A DNA stretch of 33,668 bases from Rhizobiales bacterium 32-66-11 (lineage in GTDB: Bacteria > Pseudomonadota > Alphaproteobacteria > Rhizobiales > Xanthobacteraceae). The first letter of the stretch is position 1; each line of letters opens with the position of its first letter. This document shows, piece after piece, positions 15,673 to 24,758 of the stretch. Made by a program: the position numbers and the translations under genes. The stretch covers positions 1 through 33,668 of the forward strand of contig NCEH01000069.1 in assembly GCA_002304505.1 (NCBI GenBank). Reading direction: 5' to 3'. The notes beneath the pieces were generated by a model. It did no database searches. It worked only from the letters and a program-made list of their open reading frames with translations, and was not told where the DNA came from.

Positions 15673-16509
15673 TCAGTTGGCCAGCTCCTTCGAACGGCGG
15701 GTCGCCGCCGCCACCGCCTTTTCCAGCAGCGGTGCGAAGCCGGTCGTCGGATCCATCAGCACGCCCAGCGCGGCGGCGGTGGTGCCGGCGGGCGAGGTGA
15801 CGTTCTCGCGCAAGATCGAAGGCTCGATGCCCGATTGGGCGATCAGCGCGCCGGCTCCGGAGACGGTGGCGCGGGCGAGGCGATCCGCGAGCGGCGCCGG
15901 CAGGCCGGCCGCGATGCCGGCCTTCGCCAGGGTCTCGGCCAGCAGGAACACATAAGCGGGACCGGAGCCGGAGACGGCGGTCGCCGCGTCCATCAGGTCC
16001 TCGTCCTCGATCCATTCCACCGGGCCGACGGCCCCGAGCAGCGCCGCCGCGACCTCGCGCTGCGCCGCGTTCGCCGCCGCATTAGGGACCGCCACCGTGA
16101 TGCCATGACCGATAGCGGCGGGGGTATTGGGAATGGTGCGCACAACGGCGGTACCGCGCGGCAGGGCTTCCTGCAGGAAGCCGAGGGTGCGGCCGGCCAT
16201 GATGGAGACCACGACCGTGCCCGGCTTCACCAGCGAGCGCACGGTCGCCAGCACCACCGGGGCGACCTGCGGCTTCACCGCCAGGACCAGCACGGCGGGA
16301 TCGGCGATCTGCGAGAGTTCGGGATTGGGATGCGCGCCACAGGCAAGAAGCGCCGCGGCGGCCGGCCCCGGCAGATTGGGATCCAGCACCACCGCCTTGG
16401 CGGGCTCGAGGCCGAGACGGAACCAGCCGTCGAGCAAAGCCCCACCCATCTTGCCGGCGCCCACGAGGACGACGGGACCGTTCAAAGACTTCAGAAGATC
16501 GACCGACAT
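15673..16509 (-). CDS. proC: Pyrroline-5-carboxylate reductase ProC
   Basis: A 278-residue enzyme that reduces 1-pyrroline-5-carboxylate to proline with NAD(P)H, the last step of proline synthesis, in the cytoplasm. The Rossmann motif VLVGAGKMGGALL is at residues 14-26. VLAVKPQ, VRTIPNTPA and AVSGSGPAY follow in the expected order, and the family signature ENVTSPAGTTAAAL lies near residue 235. The length is standard. The ATG at 16509, with AGGTG 6 bases upstream, agrees with the family N-terminus; the open frame upstream to 16806 overlaps the YbjN gene and is not coding. It follows the YbjN-domain gene by 65 bases on the same strand. Confidence 0.96.
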   Translation of the reverse strand: MSVDLLKSLNGPVVLVGAGKMGGALLDGWFRLGLEPAKAVVLDPNLPGPAAAALLACGAHPNPELSQIADPAVLVLAVKPQVAPVVLATVRSLVKPGTVVVSIMAGRTLGFLQEALPRGTAVVRTIPNTPAAIGHGITVAVPNAAANAAQREVAAALLGAVGPVEWIEDEDLMDAATAVSGSGPAYVFLLAETLAKAGIAAGLPAPLADRLARATVSGAGALIAQSGIEPSILRENVTSPAGTTAAALGVLMDPTTGFAPLLEKAVAAATRRSKELAN

Positions 16510-16574
16510 GGGCACACCTGAATGGGCGCGGGAGCCGGTGCCCGGCTCCGCGCGCGATCGTGGGTGACCCAGTC

Positions 16575-17075
16575 TTAAGCTTCTCCGACCGTATCGAAAA
16601 GCGCCGTGTCCATGGCCTCGCGGGCGGACTTGCCGGCCCAGACCACGAACTGGAACGCCGGATAATAGCGTTCCACGGCATCGATGGCGGCGCCGAGAAT
16701 GGCTTCGCACTGGCGGTCGCTGGCGGTGGCGCCGCCCGTCAGCACCAGGGCATGACGGAACATGATGACGCTCTCCTGCGACCAAATGTCGAAATGGCCG
16801 AGCCACATTTGCTCGTTGATGAGCGCCAGCAGCTTCAGCACCTCGGTGCGGCGGTTGTCCGGCACCTTGAAGTCAAAGGCACAGGCGAGATGCAGCGCCT
16901 CGATCTCATCCATCCACTGGAACGAGACATGGCAGTCCGTCCAGCGGCTGTTGAGCGAGAGGGTGATCTCGTCCTCGTCGGAACGCTCGAAGGACCAGTC
17001 GTGGACGGCGGCGAGCCGTTCCACCAGATCCACGGGATTAGCCGGAGCTTCAGCTTCGATGTCGATGAGAGACAT
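16575..17075 (-). CDS. YbjN-domain protein
   Basis: A 166-residue cytoplasmic protein of the YbjN family, a fold related to type III secretion chaperones. Supporting segments are the N-terminal helix PVDLVERLAAVHDWSFER, the strand SLNSRWTDCHVSFQWMDE, the LLALINEQMWLGHFDIWS block, and the final helix. In alphaproteobacteria this gene commonly sits directly upstream of proC, as it does here (65-base gap). Its biochemical role is unknown; in E. coli YbjN has been linked to stress and motility regulation. The start at 17075 is preceded by GAGG and is consistent with the family. Confidence 0.88.
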   Translation of the reverse strand: MSLIDIEAEAPANPVDLVERLAAVHDWSFERSDEDEITLSLNSRWTDCHVSFQWMDEIEALHLACAFDFKVPDNRRTEVLKLLALINEQMWLGHFDIWSQESVIMFRHALVLTGGATASDRQCEAILGAAIDAVERYYPAFQFVVWAGKSAREAMDTALFDTVGEA

Positions 17076-17353
17076 GCCTCGACCTCGCGGTTTGAGGGAC
17101 GCGGAGAGGGTCGGTTACGGCCGCAACGACACTCAAAGCCAGGGCACTCAAAGCCAGCCAGGATTTGCGCGACGCAGCGTACCGGCGGCTGCACCGGCCG
17201 CCTCAGACCGGTTTGCCTTGACGACGCTGCGCCCCGTCGCGCCCAGCGCGACGATCCGGCTACGAATCGCCAATAGACCCACTATATCGCGGCGCAACGT
17301 GGCACCGCTACGACAGATTGTGGTTTAATCTTTAGACCTTGCCAGGACCTTGC

Positions 17354-17671
17354 TCACACCGGGCCGGGACCGGCGCCCGGCGTGCCGGAAAAGCCGCCCT
17401 CGCTCGGCGCATGGGGCGCCTGTGCGGCAAGCTTCGCCTCCAGTTCGGCGAGTCGTTGGGCGAGGCGCTCATTCTCCAGCCGGGCGGCGGCGACCATGTC
17501 CTTCACGACGTCGAATTCCTCGCGTTTCACGAGGTCCATGTCGCGCAGGAACCGCTCCATCTGCGAGCGCGCCACGGTTTCGGCCTCGCGCCGCATCCCT
17601 TGGGCGACGCCGGCCGCGTCATTCACCAGGCGCGCCATCTCGTCGAAAATCCGGCCTGTGGTCTGGGTCAT
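17354..17671 (-). CDS. ubiK: UbiK-family (BMFP domain) accessory factor
   Basis: A 105-residue protein: an amphipathic N-terminal helix (GRIFDEMARLVNDAAGVAQG), a connecting helix and a C-terminal coiled coil with heptads (VAAARLENERLAQRLAELEA), then a Pro/Gly-rich tail. This is the layout of UbiK (YqiC), which associates with the Ubi complex and membranes to support aerobic ubiquinone synthesis. The start at ATG 17671 matches the family; the ORF extends upstream to 17749, but this part has no similarity. The Shine-Dalgarno is weak (GAGAG, distant). It is divergent from lgt by about 200 bases and 278 bases upstream of the YbjN gene. Confidence 0.85.
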   Translation of the reverse strand: MTQTTGRIFDEMARLVNDAAGVAQGMRREAETVARSQMERFLRDMDLVKREEFDVVKDMVAAARLENERLAQRLAELEAKLAAQAPHAPSEGGFSGTPGAGPGPV

Positions 17672-17870
17672 GGGGGCAAACTCTCGTTCCACTGCGCACA
17701 CGGCGCATGCCTTATACCTGGAAAGACAATGGGCATAGCCGCGCCGCACTGCAAGAGCGCCCCTGCGTCACCTTGACGGACGGCGCGCCTGCGGGCACAT
17801 GCCACGGGTCGGCGGGCAACTGCCCGCCCGTGGTGAACGCCCGTCCGGCCCACCTCCTGCTGGGGGTTTC

Positions 17871-18710
17871 ATGATCAATTTCGCCATTCCCTTCCCAGCC
17901 CTGGACCCGGTGCTGATCGAAATCGGCCCGCTTGCCATCCGCTGGTATGCCTTGGCCTATATCGCCGGATTGCTGATCGGCTGGCAGCTCGCGCGCTGGC
18001 TGGTGACGCGCAACGCCCTGTGGGGCGGGCGCCCGCCCATGAAGCCGGTGGATCTCGACGACGCTTTGTTCTGGGCGACGTTCGGCGTCATCCTCGGCGG
18101 CCGCATCGGCTACGTGCTGTTCTACAACCTGCCCTATTTCCTCGCCCATCCGGCCGAGATCGTCATGGTGTGGAAGGGCGGCATGTCGTTCCACGGCGGG
18201 CTGGCGGGCACCATATTGGCGCTGGTTCTGTTCGCGCGCGCGCGGCGAATCCCCGTGCCCTCGCTGCTGGACGTGGCCGGCGTGGTGGCACCCATCGGGC
18301 TGTTTTTCGGCCGCATCGCCAATTTCATCAATGGCGAATTGTGGGGCCGCCCCTCCGATGCGCCGTGGGCGGTGATCTTTCCGACCGGCGGCAATGTGCC
18401 GCGCCACCCGAGCCAGCTTTACGAAGCGGCGATGGAAGGGCTGCTCCTGTTCCTGATCATGCTGCTGGTGGTGCGGCTCGGCGGCCTGCGCCGTCCCGGC
18501 CTTGCCGCCGGCATCTTCGGAATCGGCTATGGGCTCGGGCGCATCACCGGCGAATTCTTCCGGGAGCCGGACCCGCAGGTGGGCTATCTCGCCTTCGGCA
18601 CCACCATGGGGATGATCCTCTCCCTGCCGGTGGTGATCGCCGGTCTCGGCATTGTGATCTATGCCCTGAGCCGTCCCGTGCACGGTTTCGATCCGGGTCC
18701 GCAGAGGTGA
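17871..18710 (+). CDS. lgt: Prolipoprotein diacylglyceryl transferase Lgt
   Basis: A 279-residue inner-membrane enzyme with about seven transmembrane segments. It transfers diacylglycerol from phosphatidylglycerol to the lipobox cysteine of prolipoproteins, the first step of lipoprotein maturation. The signature GRIANFINGELWGRPSD is intact, as are GGRIGYVLFYN, MSFHGGLAG and the RHPSQLYEA segment. The ATG at 17871 with GGGGG about 6 bases upstream matches the family N-terminus (MINFAIPFPALDPVLIEIGP). It heads a tight rightward chain: its TGA overlaps the GTG start of the next gene by 3 bases. The lipoprotein encoded at 20719 would be one of its substrates. Confidence 0.97.
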   Translation: MINFAIPFPALDPVLIEIGPLAIRWYALAYIAGLLIGWQLARWLVTRNALWGGRPPMKPVDLDDALFWATFGVILGGRIGYVLFYNLPYFLAHPAEIVMVWKGGMSFHGGLAGTILALVLFARARRIPVPSLLDVAGVVAPIGLFFGRIANFINGELWGRPSDAPWAVIFPTGGNVPRHPSQLYEAAMEGLLLFLIMLLVVRLGGLRRPGLAAGIFGIGYGLGRITGEFFREPDPQVGYLAFGTTMGMILSLPVVIAGLGIVIYALSRPVHGFDPGPQR

Positions 18711-19846
18711 CGAGCCCCCTGGCGCGGGAGATCAAGGCCCTGATCGCGAGCGAGGGGCCGATCTCGCTCGCGCGCTACATGGACCTCTGCCTCGGCCATC
18801 CCCGGCACGGCTATTACATGACCCGCGACCCGTTCGGCGCGGCCGGTGACTTCATCACCGCCCCCGAGATCAGCCAGATGTTCGGGGAATTGCTCGGCCT
18901 GTGGGTGCTTGCCGCCTGGCAGCAGATGGGCTGCCCCACCCCTCTCCATCTGGTGGAACTCGGCCCTGGCCGGGGCACGCTGATGGCCGATGCCCTGCGC
19001 GCCACCCGCCTGTTGCCCGGCTTCGGCGATGCGGTACGGGTGCATCTGGTGGAGATGAGCCCGGTGCTGCGCGCGCGGCAACAGGCGACCCTTGCAAACG
19101 CGGCGACCGCCCATCCGATCTCCTGGCACACGCGGCTGGAGGAGGTGCCCGACGGCCCAGTCCTGGTGCTTGCCAACGAATTCTTCGACGCCCTGCCCAT
19201 TTCCCAGTTCATCCGCAGCACCGCAGGCTGGCACGAGCGGCGGATCGGCCTTGATGCCGCAGGCGACCTCACGTTCGGCGTCGATCCCCACCCCGCCCGC
19301 CTCCTTGAGGTGCTGGCGCGCCATATCCCGCCGCCGCATCCGCCCGGCGTCCTGTTGGAGCGGCTGGAAAGCCCGGCAATCGCAGCGCTCGCAACCCGCC
19401 TCGCGGCGCAGGATGGCGCGGCGCTGGTGATCGATTATGGCCATGCGCAAAGCGCCTTCGGCGATACGCTCCAGGCCATGAAGGCCCATGCCTTCGTCGA
19501 TCCCCTGGCCGAGCCGGGGGAAGCGGACCTCACCGCCCATGTGGATTTCGCGGCCCTCGCCCGCGCCGCGCTTGCGGCCGGGGCCGGCGCCTTCGGGCCG
19601 GTGCCGCAGGGCGAGTTCCTGCTGCGCCTCGGCCTGCGCGAACGGGCCGAGCGCCTTCAGGCGACCGCATCTCCCCTCCAGGCTGACGCCATCGCCGCTG
19701 CCCTCGCCCGTCTGGCCGGCACCGGGGAAAAAGAGATGGGCGCCTTGTTCAAGGTGCTCTGCCTCACCGGCCCGGCTTTTGCCGCGCCGCTTGATCCACC
19801 GCCGGGCTTTGCCCCGTCCGAAGTTTTTGCGGAGAACATGCCATGA
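18707..19846 (+). CDS. SAM-dependent methyltransferase, MidA/NDUFAF7 family
   Basis: A 379-residue protein beginning at GTG 18707 (TSPLAREIKALIASEGPISL). It has the family's N-terminal box (ARYMDLCLGHPRHGYYM, then GDFITAPEISQMFGELLGLW), a SAM-binding LVELGPGRGTLMADALR and the central VLANEFFDALPISQF. In mitochondria the homologue NDUFAF7 dimethylates an arginine of complex I subunit NDUFS2. The bacterial role is presumed similar but unproven. The start is set by overlap with the lgt stop; the longer open frame to 18020 lies inside lgt. Its own stop overlaps the ATG of pgeF by 4 bases (ATGA), so the three genes are translationally coupled. Confidence 0.92.
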   Translation: MTSPLAREIKALIASEGPISLARYMDLCLGHPRHGYYMTRDPFGAAGDFITAPEISQMFGELLGLWVLAAWQQMGCPTPLHLVELGPGRGTLMADALRATRLLPGFGDAVRVHLVEMSPVLRARQQATLANAATAHPISWHTRLEEVPDGPVLVLANEFFDALPISQFIRSTAGWHERRIGLDAAGDLTFGVDPHPARLLEVLARHIPPPHPPGVLLERLESPAIAALATRLAAQDGAALVIDYGHAQSAFGDTLQAMKAHAFVDPLAEPGEADLTAHVDFAALARAALAAGAGAFGPVPQGEFLLRLGLRERAERLQATASPLQADAIAAALARLAGTGEKEMGALFKVLCLTGPAFAAPLDPPPGFAPSEVFAENMP

Positions 19847-20610
19847 AGGTCGAAGCCCCCTCGCTCGCCGCCCTCCCCGGCATCCGCCACGGCTTCTTCA
19901 CCCGGCGCGGCGGGGTCTCGCAGGGGCTCTACGACAGCCTCAACGGCGGGCTCGGCTCCAAGGACGATCCCGCCAATGTGCTGGAAAACCGCGCCCGCAT
20001 GGCGCGCGAGATCGGCGTCGCCCCGCAGGCGCTGGTCGCCTGCTGGCAGGTGCATTCCCCGGACGCGGTGATCCTCTCCACCCCCTGGACGCGGGAGGAG
20101 GCGCCCCAGGCGGATGCGGTGGTGACCGCCGTTGCGGGCCTCGGCGCCACCATCACGGTGGCCGATTGCGGCCCGGTTCTGTTCGCCGATCCCGAGGCAC
20201 GGGTGGTGGGCGCGGCCCATGCCGGCTGGAAGGGCGCGTTCGGCGGCGTCCTCGAAAGCACCTTGCGCCGCATGGAGGAATTGGGCGCGAAACGCGCCAA
20301 CATCCGCGCCGCCATCGGGCCCTTGATCCGCCAGCCGAGCTATGAAGTGGGCGAGGACTTCATCGTTCGCTTCATCGAGACCGACCGCAGTTTCGCGCGC
20401 TTCTTCATTGCCGCCGAGCGGGAAGGGCATGCGCTGTTCGACCTGCCGGGCTTCATCGCCCATCGCCTTGCCGAGGCCGGCGTTACCGCCGTGGAGGACC
20501 TGAAGCTCGACACCTATTGCGATCCCGACCGCTTCTTCAGCTATCGCCGTTCGACCCATCGGCGGGAGGCGGATTACGGCCGAATGGTGGCGGCGATCGC
20601 CCTGATTTGA
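19843..20610 (+). CDS. pgeF: Peptidoglycan editing factor PgeF (YfiH/laccase-domain)
   Basis: A 255-residue protein of the YfiH/CNF1-like family. The conserved metal and catalytic residues are visible: His in CWQVHS, Cys in ADCGPVLF, and His in GAAHAGWKGA. The N-terminal GIRHGFFTRRGGVSQGLY and C-terminal FSYRRSTHRREADYGRM are typical. PgeF corrects misincorporation of serine in place of L-alanine in peptidoglycan precursors; older annotations call it polyphenol oxidase. It is cytoplasmic. It overlaps the methyltransferase gene upstream (ATGA), and lgt-methyltransferase-pgeF is a conserved alphaproteobacterial order. The following lipoprotein gene is 108 bases away, with a candidate regulatory site between. 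Confidence 0.95.
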   Translation: MKVEAPSLAALPGIRHGFFTRRGGVSQGLYDSLNGGLGSKDDPANVLENRARMAREIGVAPQALVACWQVHSPDAVILSTPWTREEAPQADAVVTAVAGLGATITVADCGPVLFADPEARVVGAAHAGWKGAFGGVLESTLRRMEELGAKRANIRAAIGPLIRQPSYEVGEDFIVRFIETDRSFARFFIAAEREGHALFDLPGFIAHRLAEAGVTAVEDLKLDTYCDPDRFFSYRRSTHRREADYGRMVAAIALI

Positions 20611-20636
20611 GCCGGCGCACAGGATTTTCGCACCCG

Positions 20637-20651
20637 TTAACGATGCCTTAA
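20637..20651 (+). promoter_or_regulatory. Candidate CtrA box TTAA-N7-TTAA
   Basis: The bases TTAACGATGCCTTAAC contain the exact CtrA consensus TTAA-N7-TTAAC (first half 20637-20640, second 20648-20651). It lies 68 bases before the lipoprotein start at 20719, a position typical for a site overlapping a -35 region. CtrA is the cell-cycle response regulator of alphaproteobacteria. Binding is inferred from the match only. Confidence 0.5.
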
Positions 20652-20718
20652 CCGTTTCTCTGGACCTGATGCCGGATTGCCGCTAACCCTCCTGTGGATC
20701 ACAGATGGGGAGCGCCGC

Positions 20719-21408
20719 ATGCCGGACGCAAGCACCAACACACGCTGGAAAACGGTGCGCTTTGGTTCGCGCCTTCTGGTCCTTTGTGTTGGACTTGCGC
20801 TCGCCGGCTGCCAGACCGATGGCGGCACGGCAAGTTCCGCCAGCCGCACCCTGTCGTTCGAATCCATCGACGGCCCGCCCAAGCCCACCTTCGACAAGCT
20901 GGTGACGCGACTCAGCGCGGAGGCGGATGTCCAGCAGGTGCCGGTGGTCTCCCGCACCGACAAGGCCGCCTATCGGGTCCGTGGCTATCTTGCGATCCAC
21001 TCGGACAAATCCACCACCTCGGTCGCTTATGCCTGGGACGTGTTCGACGCCGACAAGCAGCGCGTCGCTCGCATCACAGGGGAGGAAACCACCAAGCGCG
21101 TGAAGGGGGATGCCTGGGCGGTCTGCGACGATCAGTTGCTCGCCAAGATCGCCGGCAAGTCCATGGCGAGCCTCGCCGAAACTCTGGGGGTGCCGGCAAG
21201 CGGCCGGGTTTCCGCCGGCCTGCCCGCAGCACCCAGCCAAGTAGCGGCCAGCCAGGCGGCGGCCCCTGCGGCCGTGGATCCGGCCCCCGCCGCAGCACCG
21301 GCCACCCCGGCCGGCGCGCCGATCGGCACCGATGGCCCGCCCATCGCGCAGGCGGAGCCGCAGGACGCACCGCAGCCGACGACAACGCTGGCGTTCGCGC
21401 AGCACTGA
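20719..21408 (+). CDS. Lipoprotein of unknown function
   Basis: A 229-residue protein with a twin-basic N-terminus, a hydrophobic stretch and the lipobox LAGC (Cys31), so it is processed by Lgt and LspA and anchored in the envelope. The mature N-terminal domain (residues about 45-160) contains FDKLVTRLSAEADVQQVPVV and RVRGYLAIHS and looks like a small alpha/beta fold. The last 70 residues are a low-complexity Ala/Pro/Gln tail. I do not recognise a specific function. ATG 20719 with GGGGAG 7 bases upstream is preferred to the upstream TTG at 20677. The gene stands between pgeF and prs and has its own candidate CtrA site, so it may be expressed by cell-cycle stage. Confidence 0.85.
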   Translation: MPDASTNTRWKTVRFGSRLLVLCVGLALAGCQTDGGTASSASRTLSFESIDGPPKPTFDKLVTRLSAEADVQQVPVVSRTDKAAYRVRGYLAIHSDKSTTSVAYAWDVFDADKQRVARITGEETTKRVKGDAWAVCDDQLLAKIAGKSMASLAETLGVPASGRVSAGLPAAPSQVAASQAAAPAAVDPAPAAAPATPAGAPIGTDGPPIAQAEPQDAPQPTTTLAFAQH

Positions 21409-21516
21409 GTTTCAGAGGCTTTACAAAAGCCGTGGCGGGTGCCTACAGCTTGCCCGAATTCTAAGGCGGCCCTGCATCGTGCGGGCGGCGTGCCAGTGTC
21501 GACCGAGAACGCATCC

Positions 21517-22449
<933 letters not shown>

Positions 22450-22472
22450 CCCGTCCCCGACCCATTTTACAA

Positions 22473-22497
22473 AGGCGTCGCCTTTCGGGCGGCGCCT
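22473..22497. terminator. Bidirectional terminator between convergent prs and PAP2 genes
   Basis: A 10-bp stem (22473-22482 with 22488-22497, one G:T pair, loop of 5) sits in the 55-base gap between convergent genes. On the minus side TTTGTAAAATGGG follows; on the plus side the T-content is low (GTCGTGTTC). Confidence 0.6.
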
Positions 22498-22504
22498 GTC
22501 GTGT

Positions 22505-23287
22505 TCAGACGTCGACCTCGCCGGTTTCCGCTGGAGTCGGGGCTTCCGGCTCCATCTCGCCCCGGGTCTGGAGCCAGAGCATCACCAGCCAGCAGATGGC
22601 GGCCCAGGCGGCGCCCAGCGCCCAGCCGCCGAGCACGTCGGTCGGCCAGTGCACGCCGAGATACAGCCGGCTCAGGCCGACGACCACGGTGACGAAGGCC
22701 GCCAGCCCCAGCAGGTACACCTTCACCCTCTGGCGCACCTGTGCGCGGGCAAGCAAGGCCCCGAGCGTGAGATAGAGGACGGCGGACATCATGGAATGGC
22801 CGCTCGGAAAGCTCGCCGAATAGACCGCCATGCCGTGCGGCACCAGATCCGGCCGGGGACGGTCGAACAGGATCTTGACGGTGCTGCTCAGCACCGCGCC
22901 GCCGGCGATGGAGCCGAGCACCATCAGCGCGGTCAGCCGCCGGCGCACCAGCAGCAGATAGGCGATCACCGCCAATGTCACCAGCACCAGGACCGTGGTG
23001 CCGCCCAGCGCGGTGAGGTCGCGCATGCTCTCTTCCAGCCAGGGCGGCCCGAGGGGATCGGACGTGTCCGCGGGATTGCGCAAAGCGAGCAGGATGGCTT
23101 CATCGAGGCCCCGCGTCTCTCCCTCCATGACCTCGCCGGCCAGGGCCAGGAAGAAATAGAGCGTGGCGGCGGTGAGGCCGACGATGGCGAGGGTGGTGCG
23201 CTCCAGCCCGCTCACCCGCGTAAACACGGGTCCAAGCAGCGGAACGGTCTTGAGGCGGGTGCGCAGGGCGGTCAGCAGCGTATTCAT
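22505..23287 (-). CDS. PAP2-family membrane phosphatase
   Basis: A 260-residue membrane protein with about six transmembrane segments. The three phosphatase motifs of the PAP2 family are complete: KILFDRPRP (motif 1), [11 protein letters not shown] (motif 2, catalytic His) and [16 protein letters not shown] (motif 3). The active site would face the periplasm and act on lipid phosphates such as undecaprenyl diphosphate or phosphatidic acid; the exact substrate cannot be told. The ATG at 23287 is preceded by GGGACGGG, a weak site; the longer open frame to 23416 has no membrane or family features. It ends convergent with prs and is divergent from the UPF0178 gene. Confidence 0.93.
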   Translation of the reverse strand: MNTLLTALRTRLKTVPLLGPVFTRVSGLERTTLAIVGLTAATLYFFLALAGEVMEGETRGLDEAILLALRNPADTSDPLGPPWLEESMRDLTALGGTTVLVLVTLAVIAYLLLVRRRLTALMVLGSIAGGAVLSSTVKILFDRPRPDLVPHGMAVYSASFPSGHSMMSAVLYLTLGALLARAQVRQRVKVYLLGLAAFVTVVVGLSRLYLGVHWPTDVLGGWALGAAWAAICWLVMLWLQTRGEMEPEAPTPAETGEVDV

Positions 23288-23375
23288 GCCCGTCCCATGC
23301 AGAAGTTCGCCCCGCCGGTCAACGCGCCGATGCGCGGCGGGTTGCGGCGGGCGGGGAAGGATGCGATGCAGCGGC

Positions 23376-23885
23376 ATGATCGTGCCCGCGAAACAGGCCC
23401 CAAGGGAAGCACCCATCGCGCTTTATGTGGATGCCGACGCCTGCCCGGTGAAGGCGGAAATCTATCGCGTGGCCGAGCGCCACCACCTGAAGGTGTTCGT
23501 GGTTTCCAACAGCCCCATCGCCTTGCCCCGCTCCGAGGATATCGAGCGGGTGCTGGTGCCGAGCGGACCTGACGTCGCGGACGATTGGATCGCCGAGCGG
23601 GTCTCCAAGGGCGATGTGGTGATTACCGCCGACGTGCCGCTCGCCAGCCGGTGCGTGAAGGCGGGGGCGGATGTGATCAGCCCCACCGGGCGGCCGTTCA
23701 CCACCGACAGCATCGGCATGGCGCTGGCGACCCGCAACCTCATGGACGAGCTGCGGTCCGCGGGCGCGACCACCGGCGGGCCGCCGCCGTTTTCCCCGCG
23801 CGATCGCTCGCAATTCTTGTCCGCGCTGGATCTCGCCATCGTGCGGCTGAAACGGGCCGGCTATGGTGCGGCAGGTGGCAAATAA
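23376..23885 (+). CDS. UPF0178 (YaiI/YqxD) family protein
   Basis: A protein of about 169 residues containing the UPF0178 signature: [20 protein letters not shown] at the start, [10 protein letters not shown], an [20 protein letters not shown] block with PLASRC, and the [10 protein letters not shown] segment near the end. The fold is related to PIN-like nucleases, with several conserved Asp residues, but the function is unknown. The start is uncertain. ATG 23376 is 15 bases after GGAAGG, ATG 23361 directly abuts it, and a second AGGGA lies 7 bases before an ATC at the point where family similarity begins. The gene is followed by a terminator-like hairpin and then a parS-like palindrome. Confidence 0.88.
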   Translation: MIVPAKQAPREAPIALYVDADACPVKAEIYRVAERHHLKVFVVSNSPIALPRSEDIERVLVPSGPDVADDWIAERVSKGDVVITADVPLASRCVKAGADVISPTGRPFTTDSIGMALATRNLMDELRSAGATTGGPPPFSPRDRSQFLSALDLAIVRLKRAGYGAAGGK

Positions 23886-23895
23886 ACCTTGGCAA

Positions 23896-23917
23896 AACCG
23901 CGCGCCGGGGCGCGGTT
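23896..23917 (+). terminator. Hairpin downstream of the UPF0178 gene
   Basis: A perfect 8-bp stem (23896-23903 with 23910-23917, loop GCCGGG) starts 11 bases after the stop codon. The TTTTT run comes 9 bases later, at the start of the parS-like site, so it is a plausible but not ideal intrinsic terminator. Confidence 0.55.
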
Positions 23918-23926
23918 CTCGAAAAA

Positions 23927-23942
23927 TTTTTCACGTGAAACA
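23927..23942. promoter_or_regulatory. parS-like ParB-binding palindrome
   Basis: TTTTTCACGTGAAACA matches 15 of 16 bases of the bacterial chromosomal parS consensus TGTTTCACGTGAAACA; the only change is G to T at position 2. The core TTTCACGTGAAA is a perfect 12-bp palindrome. It lies in an intergenic region between the UPF0178 and PadR genes, as expected for a centromere-like site. ParB loads at such sites, usually close to oriC. I found no second copy in the window. Confidence 0.6.
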
Positions 23943-24172
23943 ATGACTTAGCGCGGACGAACTGTGGTTTCCTGGCGCTTCTCCGCAGGTCTGCGGCCCA
24001 TGAAACCGCGATTTCGGCCGAATGTTCGGCGCGCATGAATCCGGACCGCATGCGAACCGCATGCGCGCGCCATCGGGGGCTCGAACGGCCGCCCCGGCGC
24101 GGGCGCCGGGAGGCTGAGTGGACCCGCGAACCGGCGTCCGGTTCGCGCGAGCAGCGGAGCTGAGCGAAGCGC

Positions 24173-24746
24173 TCACGCCTCGCGGATATCGGCGGCGGCG
24201 CGGGCGAGGATCTCGACGATCCGCGTCTCGGTGCCGCGATTGGCCTCCAGACGCTGGCCGGAAACCTCGCGCAGGTTTTCCAGCGCGCATCTTATTGCCG
24301 ATCTCGGCCAGGCGCCCGAGCAGGGCATCGGCGAAATCGCGGTTCTGCGCCAGATAGGCCTCGCCCTCGGCGGTGATGGCATAGCGCTTCTTGGCGCCCT
24401 CGCTCTCGGCCGTCACATAGCCCGCCTCCTCCAGGAAGGTGAGGGTGGGATAGACGATGCCCGGGCTCGGCGAATACCAGCCGGCGGTCTTTTCCTCGAT
24501 CAGCTTGATGAGCTCGTAGCCGTGGCGCGGCTGCTCGGCGATCAGCGCGAGGGCCAGCAGCTTGAGATCGCCCTGGGCCAGCATGCGCCCGAGGCGGAAC
24601 ATATCGCCGCCGCCGCCCCGGCCGCGACCATGGCCGCCGCCCCGGCCGAAGCCGCCTTCATCGCCGCGCGCCATTTCGAAACGACGGCCTTCGCCGTGGT
24701 GTCCGTCGCCGTGGTGTCCGCCGCCGTGGTGTCTGCATCCAAACAT
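24173..24746 (-). pseudogene. PadR-family regulator with His-rich N-terminus, frame broken near 24285
   Basis: From ATG 24746 (AGGAG 6 bases upstream) the protein starts MFGCRHHGGGHHGDGHHGEG, a Cys/His/Gly-rich head. A Gly/Arg-rich linker and a good PadR winged helix follow (LKLLALALIAEQPRHGYELI, then SPSPGIVYPTLTFLEEAGYV and KKRYAITAEGEAYL). Around 24282-24289 the frame changes after LAEIGNKMR. The C-terminal helix continues out of phase as ALENLREVSGQRLEA and ends ARAAADIREA with TGA at 24173. Relatives have roughly 20 more residues between these parts, so a small out-of-frame deletion is likely. As written, the protein would read into unrelated sequence for about 90 residues and lose the dimerisation helix. 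Operator-like palindromes overlap its promoter. It may be a pseudogene or a sequence artefact. Confidence 0.8.
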
Positions 24747-24758
24747 TTTGGACTCCTG

